The position numbers and the translations under genes are program-made. The notes below the pieces were generated by a model. It searched no databases. It was not told the DNA's origin and saw only the letters and a program-made list of their open reading frames with translations. Shown here in pieces: positions 1 through 9,418 of a stretch of DNA of 9,418 nucleotides. Each line of letters begins with the position of its first letter. Positions within the stretch are counted from its first letter, which is position 1. Source of the DNA: Gammaproteobacteria bacterium (GTDB taxonomy: Bacteria; Pseudomonadota; Gammaproteobacteria; S012-40); NCBI GenBank assembly GCA_015491615.1, contig WFVN01000123.1, positions 1 through 9,418 of the forward strand, written 5' to 3'.

Positions 1-5
1 CCCGA

Positions 6-1199
6 TCACTCGATGATTTTGCTGACCACGCCCGCACCCACGGTGCGACCGCCCTCGCGGATGGCGAAGCGCAGACCTTCCTCCATGGCGATCGGCGCAA
101 TCAGCGACACCGTCATCGCCACGTTGTCCCCGGGCATCACCATCTCCACGCCCTCGGGCAGCTCCACCGCGCCCGTCACGTCCGTGGTACGAAAATAAAA
201 CTGCGGACGATAGCCGTTGAAGAACGGCGTGTGACGACCACCCTCCTCCTTCGACAGCACGTACACCTCCGCCTCAAAACGCGTGTGCGGGGTGATCGTC
301 CCAGGCTGCGCCAACACCTGACCGCGCTCCACTTCGTCACGCTTGGTGCCGCGCAACAACACGCCCACGTTGTCGCCCGCTTGACCCTGGTCCAGCAGCT
401 TGCGGAACATCTCCACACCGGTCACCGTGGTCTTGGTGGTCGGGCGAAGTCCCACGATCTCCACTTCGTCACCCACCTTCACCACGCCGCGCTCGATTCG
501 GCCCGTCACCACCGTGCCGCGGCCGGAAATGGAGAACACGTCTTCGATGGGCATCAGGAACGGCTGGTCGATGGGACGCTCCGGCACCGGGATGTACTCG
601 TCCATCGCTTCCATCAGTTTCAGCACCGCAGGCACACCAATGTCCGATCCGTCACCCTCCAGCGCCTTCAGCGCCGAACCAATCACCACCGGCACGTCGT
701 CACCCGGAAACTCGTAGCTGGAGAGCAGCTCGCGCACTTCCATCTCCACCAGCTCCAGCAGCTCCTCGTCGTCCACCATGTCCGCCTTGTTCAGAAAGAC
801 CACGATGTACGGCACACCCACCTGACGGGCCAGCAAAATGTGCTCGCGCGTCTGCGGCATCGGACCGTCCGCCGCCGACACCACCAAAATCGCTCCGTCC
901 ATCTGCGCCGCACCCGTGATCATGTTCTTCACATAGTCAGCGTGCCCCGGGCAGTCCACGTGCGCGTAGTGACGCTTGTCCGTCTCGTATTCCACGTGCG
1001 CCGTCGCAATGGTGATACCGCGCGCACGCTCCTCCGGCGCACTGTCAATCTGGTCGTACCCCTTCACCTCGGCACCACCAAACTTCTCCGCCGACACCTT
1101 CGTCAGCGCCGCCGTCAACGTCGTCTTGCCATGGTCCACGTGACCAATCGTCCCCACGTTCACGTGCGGCTTCGTACGCTCGAATTTTTCCTTGGACAC
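6..1199 (-). CDS. tuf: Translation elongation factor EF-Tu
   Basis: GTPase that carries aminoacyl-tRNA to the ribosomal A site in the cytoplasm. The 397-residue product is full length (E. coli 394). The G domain shows the P-loop GHVDHGKT at residues 19-26, the DCPGH motif at 82-86 with the catalytic histidine at 86, the NKAD guanine-specificity motif, and GSALKALEG further on. Domains 2 and 3 follow, with family blocks such as SGRGTVVTGR, GVEMFRKLLD and GGRHTPFF, ending in VSKIIE. The start is GTG: an in-frame TAA lies three codons upstream and only AGC and AAG lie between, so no earlier start is possible; E. coli tufA also starts with GTG. It is the last gene of the str operon here, 40 bp after fusA. 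Only 5 bp follow the TGA stop, so neither a terminator nor the next gene can be judged. Its codon choice differs clearly from rpsL, rpsG and early fusA. Confidence 0.99.
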   Translation of the reverse strand: MSKEKFERTKPHVNVGTIGHVDHGKTTLTAALTKVSAEKFGGAEVKGYDQIDSAPEERARGITIATAHVEYETDKRHYAHVDCPGHADYVKNMITGAAQMDGAILVVSAADGPMPQTREHILLARQVGVPYIVVFLNKADMVDDEELLELVEMEVRELLSSYEFPGDDVPVVIGSALKALEGDGSDIGVPAVLKLMEAMDEYIPVPERPIDQPFLMPIEDVFSISGRGTVVTGRIERGVVKVGDEVEIVGLRPTTKTTVTGVEMFRKLLDQGQAGDNVGVLLRGTKRDEVERGQVLAQPGTITPHTRFEAEVYVLSKEEGGRHTPFFNGYRPQFYFRTTDVTGAVELPEGVEMVMPGDNVAMTVSLIAPIAMEEGLRFAIREGGRTVGAGVVSKIIE

Positions 1200-1207
1200 C
1201 TTGCTTT

Positions 1208-1212
1208 ACCTC
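1208..1212 (-). promoter_or_regulatory. Ribosome binding site of tuf
   Basis: GAGGT on the minus strand lies 8 nt upstream of the GTG start, a normal spacing. It supports the GTG at 1197-1199, because an in-frame TAA closes the frame just upstream. The remaining 40-bp fusA-tuf gap shows no hairpin or recognisable promoter. Confidence 0.75.
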
Positions 1213-1239
1213 GAAAATGAATCGTTGTTGTCTGAGAGA

Positions 1240-3339
1240 TCAGGAGGCCTTCTTGATGACCGCTTCAGCCACGCTGGCCGGCGTCTCAGCGTATTTTGCG
1301 AACTCCATGGAGTAGGTGGCACGCCCCTGGGTCATGGATCGCAAGTCGGTGGCATAACCGAACATCTCCGCCAAGGGCACCTCGGCACGGATCTGCTTGC
1401 CGGTGGGTACGTCTTCCATCCCCTGGACGATGCCGCGTCGGCGGTTCAGGTCACCCATCACGTCACCCATGTATTCCTCGGGGGTGAGGACCTCCACCTT
1501 CATGATGGGCTCCAGAAGAACGGGATCCGCCTTCAGGGCCCCTTCCTTGAAGGCCATGGAACCGGCGATCTTGAAGGCCATCTCCGAGGAGTCCACATCG
1601 TGGTAGGAACCGTCGAAGAGGGTGACCTTGAAGTCCACCACCGGATAGCCGGCGAGGACGCCGTTCTCCGCCTGCTCCTGGATTCCCTTGTCCACCGCCG
1701 GGATGTACTCCTTGGGGATGACTCCGCCGACGATGGCGTTCTCGAATTCGTAACCGCCACCTTGTTCCAGGGGCTCGATGCGGATGACGACGTGGCCATA
1801 CTGACCGCGGCCACCGGTCTGGCGGACGAACTTGCCTTCCTGTTCCACCGTCTTGCGGATGGTCTCGCGGTAGGCCACCTGCGGGGCGCCCACGTTGGCC
1901 TCCACCTTGAATTCGCGACGCAGGCGATCGACGATGATCTCCAGGTGCAGCTCGCCCATGCCGGAGATGATGGTCTGGCCGGACTCCTCGTCGGTGTGCA
2001 CCCGGAAGGAGGGGTCTTCCTGGGCCAGCTTGGACAGGGCCAGCCCCATCTTTTCCTGATCCCCCTTGGTCTTGGGCTCGATGGCCACGGAGATGACCGG
2101 CTCGGGGAACTCCATGCGCTCCAGGATGACCACGTTCTGGGGATCACACAGGGTGTCGCCGGTGGTGACATCCTTCAGACCCACGGCGGCGGCGATGTCG
2201 CCGGCGCGCACTTCCTTGATCTCGTCGCGGTGATTGGCGTGCATCTGCACCAGACGACCGACGCGCTCGCGCTTACCCTTGGTGGAGTTGTAGATGGTAT
2301 CGCCGGAGGTGAGCACGCCCGAATACACCCGGAAGAAGGTCAGGGTCCCCACGAACGGGTCGGTGGCGATCTTGAAGGCCAAGGCGGCGAAAGGCTCGTC
2401 GTCGGAGGAGTGACGCTCCACCGGGGTGTGATTCTCGTCGTCGAGGGTCCCTTTGATGGAGGGCACGTCCACCGGGCTAGGCAGATAGTCGATGACGGCA
2501 TCCAGCACCGCCTGCACGCCCTTGTTCTTGAAGGCGGAACCGCACAGGCAAGGCACTACTTCACCGGCCAGGGTACGGGTGCGGATACCGCGACGGATCT
2601 CGTCCTCGGTCAGCTCGCCGCCCTCGAGATACTTCTCCATGAGCCCCTCGTCGGCCTCCGCGGCGGCCTCGACGAGCTTCTCACGCCACTCCTGGGCGGC
2701 GTCGGCCATGTCGTCAGGGATGGGCTCGGCCTTGTAGGTCATGCCGCGATCGGCCTCATTCCAATAGATGGCCCGCATGCCCACCAGATCGACTACGCCG
2801 GCGAAGTCGTCCTCGGCGCCGATGGGGAGCTGCACGGGCACTGGGTTGCCACCCAGGCGCTCGCGAATCTGCTCCACCACGCGCAGGAAGTTGGCGCCGG
2901 CCCGATCCATCTTGTTGACAAAAGCGATACGGGGCACGCCGTACTTGTTGGCCTGGCGCCACACTGTTTCCGACTGCGGTTCCACCCCACCCACGGCGCA
3001 GAACACGGCCACGGCACCGTCGAGCACGCGCAGAGAGCGCTCCACCTCGATGGTGAAGTCCACGTGCCCCGGGGTGTCGATGATGTTGATACGGTGCTCG
3101 GGATACTGGCGATCCATTCCCGACCAGAAGCAGGTGGTGGCGGCGGAGGTGATGGTGATGCCACGCTCCTGCTCCTGCTCCATCCAGTCCATGGTCGCGG
3201 CGCCATCGTGGACCTCGCCGATCTTGTGCGACATGCCGGTGTAGAAGAGCACACGCTCGGTCGTCGTGGTCTTGCCGGCATCGATGTGGGCCATGATGCC
3301 GATGTTGCGATAGCGCTCGATGGGGGTTTTGCGTGCCAC
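1240..3339 (-). CDS. fusA: Translation elongation factor EF-G
   Basis: Ribosomal translocase GTPase; it moves tRNAs and mRNA after peptide transfer and acts with RRF in ribosome recycling. The 699-residue product is full length (E. coli 704). Visible motifs are the P-loop AHIDAGKTT at residues 17-25, the switch I region ending in QEQERGITI, DTPGH at 88-92, NKMD at 142-145, and GSAFKNKGVQ, which carries the G5 motif. Domain II includes ALAFKIATDPFVG. The later domains carry GMGELHLEI, GGRGQYGHVV and, near the C-terminus, EMFGYATDLRS. The start is GTG: between the rpsG stop and this codon the frame has no other ATG, GTG or TTG, and the next ATG at codon 16 would remove the start of the G domain. 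It lies 21 bp after rpsG and 40 bp before tuf. The first 133 codons strongly prefer GCC for Ala, ACC for Thr and ATC for Ile. Confidence 0.99.
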   Translation of the reverse strand: MARKTPIERYRNIGIMAHIDAGKTTTTERVLFYTGMSHKIGEVHDGAATMDWMEQEQERGITITSAATTCFWSGMDRQYPEHRINIIDTPGHVDFTIEVERSLRVLDGAVAVFCAVGGVEPQSETVWRQANKYGVPRIAFVNKMDRAGANFLRVVEQIRERLGGNPVPVQLPIGAEDDFAGVVDLVGMRAIYWNEADRGMTYKAEPIPDDMADAAQEWREKLVEAAAEADEGLMEKYLEGGELTEDEIRRGIRTRTLAGEVVPCLCGSAFKNKGVQAVLDAVIDYLPSPVDVPSIKGTLDDENHTPVERHSSDDEPFAALAFKIATDPFVGTLTFFRVYSGVLTSGDTIYNSTKGKRERVGRLVQMHANHRDEIKEVRAGDIAAAVGLKDVTTGDTLCDPQNVVILERMEFPEPVISVAIEPKTKGDQEKMGLALSKLAQEDPSFRVHTDEESGQTIISGMGELHLEIIVDRLRREFKVEANVGAPQVAYRETIRKTVEQEGKFVRQTGGRGQYGHVVIRIEPLEQGGGYEFENAIVGGVIPKEYIPAVDKGIQEQAENGVLAGYPVVDFKVTLFDGSYHDVDSSEMAFKIAGSMAFKEGALKADPVLLEPIMKVEVLTPEEYMGDVMGDLNRRRGIVQGMEDVPTGKQIRAEVPLAEMFGYATDLRSMTQGRATYSMEFAKYAETPASVAEAVIKKAS

Positions 3340-3346
3340 TGTCCTG

Positions 3347-3350
3347 CTCC
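3347..3350 (-). promoter_or_regulatory. Ribosome binding site of fusA
   Basis: GGAG on the minus strand lies 7 nt upstream of the GTG start. A second purine-rich AGGA (3342-3345) is only 2 nt away from the start and probably too close. The whole rpsG-fusA gap is 21 bp, which suggests translational coupling to rpsG. Confidence 0.65.
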
Positions 3351-3360
3351 GAAACTCGTT

Positions 3361-3831
3361 TTACCAGCGGTAGTGCGCGAAAGCCTTGTTGGCCTCGGCC
3401 ATGCGATGGGTGTCTTCCTTCTTCTTCACGGCGGCGCCACGGTTTTCGGCCGCCTCCAGGATTTCGCCGGCGAGACGCTGCCCCATGGTCTTCTCGGGGC
3501 GCTTGCGTGCCGCCTCCACCAGCCAGCGCATGGCCAGGGCGATGCTGCGGTCGGGACGCACCTCCACCGGCACCTGATAGGTGGCACCACCCACACGGCG
3601 GGACTTCACCTCCACCATGGGTTGGACGTTGGAGAGAGCCCGATCGAAGACTTCCAAGGGATCGCCCTTACCCTTGGCGGCAACCAGATCCAACGCGCCA
3701 TAGACGATCTTCTCGGCGACGGACTTCTTGCCGTCGCGCATGACCATATTGATGAAACGCCCCACCTGACGGCTCCCATGCTTGGGGTCCGGCATCACCG
3801 GGCGCTTCGCTACCACTCTTCTTCTAGGCAT
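3361..3831 (-). CDS. rpsG: 30S ribosomal protein S7
   Basis: Primary binding protein of the 30S head; it nucleates assembly of the 16S rRNA 3' major domain and lies near the E site and mRNA exit. In E. coli it also represses translation of the str operon. The 156-residue product is the usual bacterial length and ends in FAHYRW, without the C-terminal extension of E. coli K-12. Family blocks visible are MPRRRV at the N-terminus, DGKKS, VEVKSRRVGG, TYQVPVEVRP, ALAMRWLVEAARKR and HRMAEANKAFAHYRW. The ATG start is preceded by in-frame TGA and TAG codons and by AGGTG 7 nt away. It begins 24 bp after rpsL and ends 21 bp before fusA. Codons 3-5 are AGA AGA AGA, unlike the CGC/CGT used for Arg elsewhere in the gene. 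Confidence 0.99.
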   Translation of the reverse strand: MPRRRVVAKRPVMPDPKHGSRQVGRFINMVMRDGKKSVAEKIVYGALDLVAAKGKGDPLEVFDRALSNVQPMVEVKSRRVGGATYQVPVEVRPDRSIALAMRWLVEAARKRPEKTMGQRLAGEILEAAENRGAAVKKKEDTHRMAEANKAFAHYRW

Positions 3832-3838
3832 CGTCTAT

Positions 3839-3843
3839 CACCT
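3839..3843 (-). promoter_or_regulatory. Ribosome binding site of rpsG
   Basis: AGGTG on the minus strand lies 7 nt upstream of the ATG. It occupies most of the useful space in the 24-bp rpsL-rpsG gap and overlaps the in-frame TGA-TAG pair just before the start. This gap is far shorter than the E. coli one that contains the S7 repressor site. Confidence 0.7.
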
Positions 3844-3855
3844 GAATCTGTCTGC

Positions 3856-4230
3856 TTAGGACTTGGGACGCTTGGCGCCGTACTTGGACCGGCCTTGGCG
3901 ACGGTCCTGCACGCCGGAGGCGTCCAGGCAGCCGCGAACGATGTGATAGCGCACCCCCGGAAGATCCTTCACGCGCCCCCCACGGATGAGCACCACCGAG
4001 TGTTCCTGGAGGTTGTGGCCTTCGCCGCCGATGTAACTGGTCACTTCGTAGCCGTTGGTCAGACGCACACGCGCCACCTTGCGAAGCGCCGAGTTGGGCT
4101 TCTTGGGGGTGGTGGTGTAGACGCGAGTGCAGACACCGCGCTTCTGCGGGCAGGCCTCGAGGGCCGGCACCTTACTCTTTTCCACCTTCCGCTTGCGCGG
4201 CTTGCGGACCAACTGGTTAATAGTCGCCAT
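3856..4230 (-). CDS. rpsL: 30S ribosomal protein S12
   Basis: Decoding-centre protein of the small subunit; it contacts helices 18, 27 and 44 of 16S rRNA and affects accuracy. The 124-residue product is full length, with blocks ACPQKRGVCTRVYTTTPKKP, NSALRK, TSYIGGEGHNLQEHS, RGGRVKDLPGVRYH and GRSKYGAKRPKS. Lys43 and Lys88, the classic streptomycin-resistance positions, are wild type, so no target-based resistance is indicated. Asp89 in VKDLPG is the conserved site that RimO methylthiolates in E. coli (Asp88 without Met). Compared with E. coli, Cys104 is Ala and position 101 is Cys. The ATG start is the usual one (MATINQLVRK). GGAG lies 10 nt upstream and AGGA 3 nt upstream. It is the first gene of the str operon, about 75-80 nt after the predicted transcription start. 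Confidence 0.99.
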   Translation of the reverse strand: MATINQLVRKPRKRKVEKSKVPALEACPQKRGVCTRVYTTTPKKPNSALRKVARVRLTNGYEVTSYIGGEGHNLQEHSVVLIRGGRVKDLPGVRYHIVRGCLDASGVQDRRQGRSKYGAKRPKS

Positions 4231-4250
4231 TCTTCCTAAGCTCCGGATTT

Positions 4251-4284
4251 ATAACAAAGAACAGGCAGGAGTCCTCCTGCCTGT
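4251..4284 (-). terminator. Hairpin with T-rich tail in the str leader (terminator or attenuator candidate)
   Basis: Positions 4261-4271 and 4274-4284 form a perfect 11-bp inverted repeat (ACAGGCAGGAG on either strand) with 2 bases at the centre; as RNA the realistic form is about 10 bp with a 4-nt loop. On the minus strand it is followed by TTCTTTGTTAT, 8 T in 11 bases. This resembles a weak intrinsic terminator. It lies 93 bp after the rpoC stop but also downstream of the predicted str promoter, so it could trim rpoBC read-through, attenuate str transcription, or be a protein-binding leader structure. The T tract is interrupted, so strong termination is doubtful. Confidence 0.5.
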
Positions 4285-4315
4285 CCCGGTGTGTCCGTGT
4301 AAACCAAGGCGCGTG

Positions 4316-4344
4316 ATTCTATCCACGACACCCTGGTGTGTCAA
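4316..4344 (-). promoter_or_regulatory. Sigma-70 promoter of the str operon (rpsL-rpsG-fusA-tuf)
   Basis: On the minus strand, TTGACA (4339-4344) is a perfect -35 element. A 17-bp spacer follows, then TAGAAT (4316-4321), one mismatch from the consensus -10. The bases after the -10 are CACGCGCC, a GC-rich discriminator of the kind linked to ppGpp/DksA control of rRNA and ribosomal-protein promoters. The predicted transcription start is about 4305-4309, giving a 75-80 nt leader before rpsL. No TG extended -10 and no AT-rich UP element is visible. The promoter begins 32 bp after the rpoC stop, so it should allow str transcription independent of rpoBC. Confidence 0.85.
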
Positions 4345-4373
4345 GGCGCGCCATCCCTGGCCTGCGGCGCCTT
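4343..4373 (-). repeat. Inverted repeat between the rpoC stop and the str -35
   Basis: AAGGCGC at 4367-4373 (read on the minus strand) pairs with GCGCCTT at 4343-4349, giving a 7-bp stem with a 17-nt loop right after the rpoC stop. The second arm overlaps the first bases of the -35 hexamer. No T-run follows, so it is not a convincing terminator. It may be chance in GC-rich DNA. Confidence 0.3.
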
Positions 4374-4376
4374 TCT

Positions 4377-8570
<4,194 letters not shown>

Positions 8571-8576
8571 CGTGTG

Positions 8577-8582
8577 CCTCCT
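8577..8582 (-). promoter_or_regulatory. Ribosome binding site of rpoC
   Basis: AGGAGG on the minus strand, within GAGGAGG, is a full match to the anti-Shine-Dalgarno sequence and lies 6 nt upstream of the TTG start. It is the strongest ribosome binding site in the window and may compensate for the weak start codon. The rest of the 43-bp rpoB-rpoC gap shows nothing recognisable. Confidence 0.85.
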
Positions 8583-8613
8583 CGTCTAAGGCTGCATGCG
8601 CTAGGCGCGGTGT

Positions 8614-9418
8614 TCAGAACTGCTCCAGCTCGATGTCGATGGCCAGGGCCCGGATCTCCTTGAGCAGGACGTTGAAGGACTCGGGGATGCCGGCCTCCAT
8701 CTTGTGATTGCCGTCCACGATGTTCTTGTACATCTTGGTCCGGCCCTGCACGTCGTCCGATTTGACGGTGAGCATCTCCTGCAGGGTGTAGGCGGCGCCG
8801 TAGGCCTCCAGCGCCCACACCTCCATCTCACCGAAGCGCTGGCCGCCGAACTGGGCCTTGCCACCCAGGGGCTGCTGGGTGACCAGGCTGTAGGGGCCGG
8901 TGGAGCGGGCATGAACCTTGTCCGCCACCAGGTGGTTGAGCTTCAGCATGTACATGTAGCCCACCGTCACCGGACGGTCGAAGGGATCGCCGGTGCGCCC
9001 GTCGAAGAGAATGGTCTGACCCGACTCGGGCAGCCCAGCCAGGCGCAGCAGCTCCTTGACTTCTTCTTCAGTGGCGCCACCGAACACGGGGGTGGCGATG
9101 GGCACACCGTGGCGCAGGTTCTGCGCCAGCTCCAGGATCTCCTCGTCGGTCAGCTCGTCCAGAGACTGGGGGTTGCCGCCCTTGTTGTAGATCTCCTGCA
9201 GAAAACCGCGCAGTTCTTCCACCTTGGCCTTCGCCTCCAGCATCTCGCCGATACGCTGGCCGAGGCCCTTGGCGGCCCAGCCCAGGTGCGTCTCCAGCAC
9301 CTGACCGACGTTCATGCGCGAAGGCACGCCCAGGGGGTTGAGAACAATGTCCACGGGGGTGCCGTCGGCCATGAAGGGCATGTCCTCCACCGGGACGATG
9401 GTGGAGATGACGCCCTTG
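8614..9418 (-). CDS. rpoB: DNA-directed RNA polymerase subunit beta (C-terminal part, cut by the window edge)
   Basis: Second-largest RNA polymerase subunit, which shares the active-site cleft with beta'. Only the last 267 codons are present; the frame is open through the window edge, the first complete codon being 9415-9417 (Lys of KGVIS). Visible blocks are DGTPVDIVLNPLGVPSRMN, ATPVFGGA, DGRTGDPFDRPVTVGYMYML, KLNHLVADKVHARSTGPYS, QQPLGGKAQFGGQRFGEMEV and NIVDGNHKMEAGIPESFN, and the protein ends IELEQF (E. coli IELEDE). This part forms the end of the beta flap/switch region and the C-terminal clamp module that interlocks with beta'. The rifampicin-binding region lies outside the window. A GTG at 9388-9390 is internal and not a start. 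It is followed after 43 bp by rpoC, the usual rpoBC order. Confidence 0.99.
   Translation of the reverse strand, partial: KGVISTIVPVEDMPFMADGTPVDIVLNPLGVPSRMNVGQVLETHLGWAAKGLGQRIGEMLEAKAKVEELRGFLQEIYNKGGNPQSLDELTDEEILELAQNLRHGVPIATPVFGGATEEEVKELLRLAGLPESGQTILFDGRTGDPFDRPVTVGYMYMLKLNHLVADKVHARSTGPYSLVTQQPLGGKAQFGGQRFGEMEVWALEAYGAAYTLQEMLTVKSDDVQGRTKMYKNIVDGNHKMEAGIPESFNVLLKEIRALAIDIELEQF

Noticed and set aside
1044..1049. TTGACA on the minus strand inside tuf as a promoter -35
   Set aside because: It encodes conserved EF-Tu residues (around QIDS) and no -10-like hexamer follows at 16-18 bp.
231..1220. A plus-strand open frame of 329 codons antisense to tuf
   Set aside because: It is again in register with the sense gene and very His/Arg/Leu-rich, as expected from complementing GTG, GCG and ACG codons.
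3970..4110. Possible streptomycin-resistance substitutions in rpsL
   Set aside because: Lys43 and Lys88 are both the wild-type residues in conserved contexts.
1192..4239. A plus-strand open frame of 1,015 codons antisense to fusA, rpsG and rpsL
   Set aside because: It is exactly in register with all three genes, which share a frame. It stays open only because their sense codons lack TTA, CTA and TCA. It is His/Gly/Leu-rich without any domain, and all three sense genes are unmistakable.
4240..4256. TATAAA in the rpsL leader as a possible second -10 element
   Set aside because: No acceptable -35 hexamer lies 16-18 bp upstream; that position falls in the hairpin (GAGGAC). It is more likely an AT-rich region that keeps the ribosome binding site accessible.
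9388..9390. GTG as a start codon for a separate 258-residue protein
   Set aside because: The frame continues upstream to the window edge with conserved RpoB sequence (KGVISTIVP), so this is an internal valine of rpoB.

Overview
This window is a conserved housekeeping stretch of a GC-rich proteobacterial chromosome: the end of the rpoBC operon followed directly by the str operon, all on the minus strand. In transcription order (right to left) it holds rpoB (last 267 codons only), rpoC, rpsL, rpsG, fusA and tuf. Protein details (RpoC with the E. coli-type trigger-loop insertion, zinc sites offset by one residue from E. coli, S7 ending in FAHYRW, EF-Tu ending in VSKIIE) point to the gammaproteobacteria or the neighbouring Acidithiobacillia. 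I cannot place it more finely by eye.

Layout: rpoB 3' end (8614-9418); 43-bp gap with a strong ribosome binding site; rpoC (4377-8570, TTG start); a 146-bp gap (4231-4376), the only substantial non-coding stretch, holding a near-consensus sigma-70 promoter and a perfect inverted repeat followed by a T-rich tract; then rpsL (3856-4230), rpsG (3361-3831), fusA (1240-3339, GTG start) and tuf (6-1199, GTG start), with gaps of 24, 21 and 40 bp. No other gap exceeds 43 bp. There are no RNA genes, mobile elements, CRISPR arrays or accessory genes.

The genes supply the core of gene expression: the two large RNA polymerase subunits, two 30S proteins (S12 at the decoding centre, S7 in the head), and the elongation factors that deliver aminoacyl-tRNA (EF-Tu) and drive translocation (EF-G). 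Their clustering allows common growth-rate control. The promoter between rpoC and rpsL should let the str genes be transcribed apart from rpoBC, and the hairpin just after it would be crossed by transcripts from both sources.

I found no previously undescribed system. The points most worth a second look are: a sharp change in codon choice in tuf relative to rpsL, rpsG and early fusA; the promoter-hairpin arrangement in the str leader; an rpsL-rpsG gap too short for an E. coli-type S7 repressor site; a forced TTG start for rpoC; and three consecutive AGA codons at the start of rpsG.
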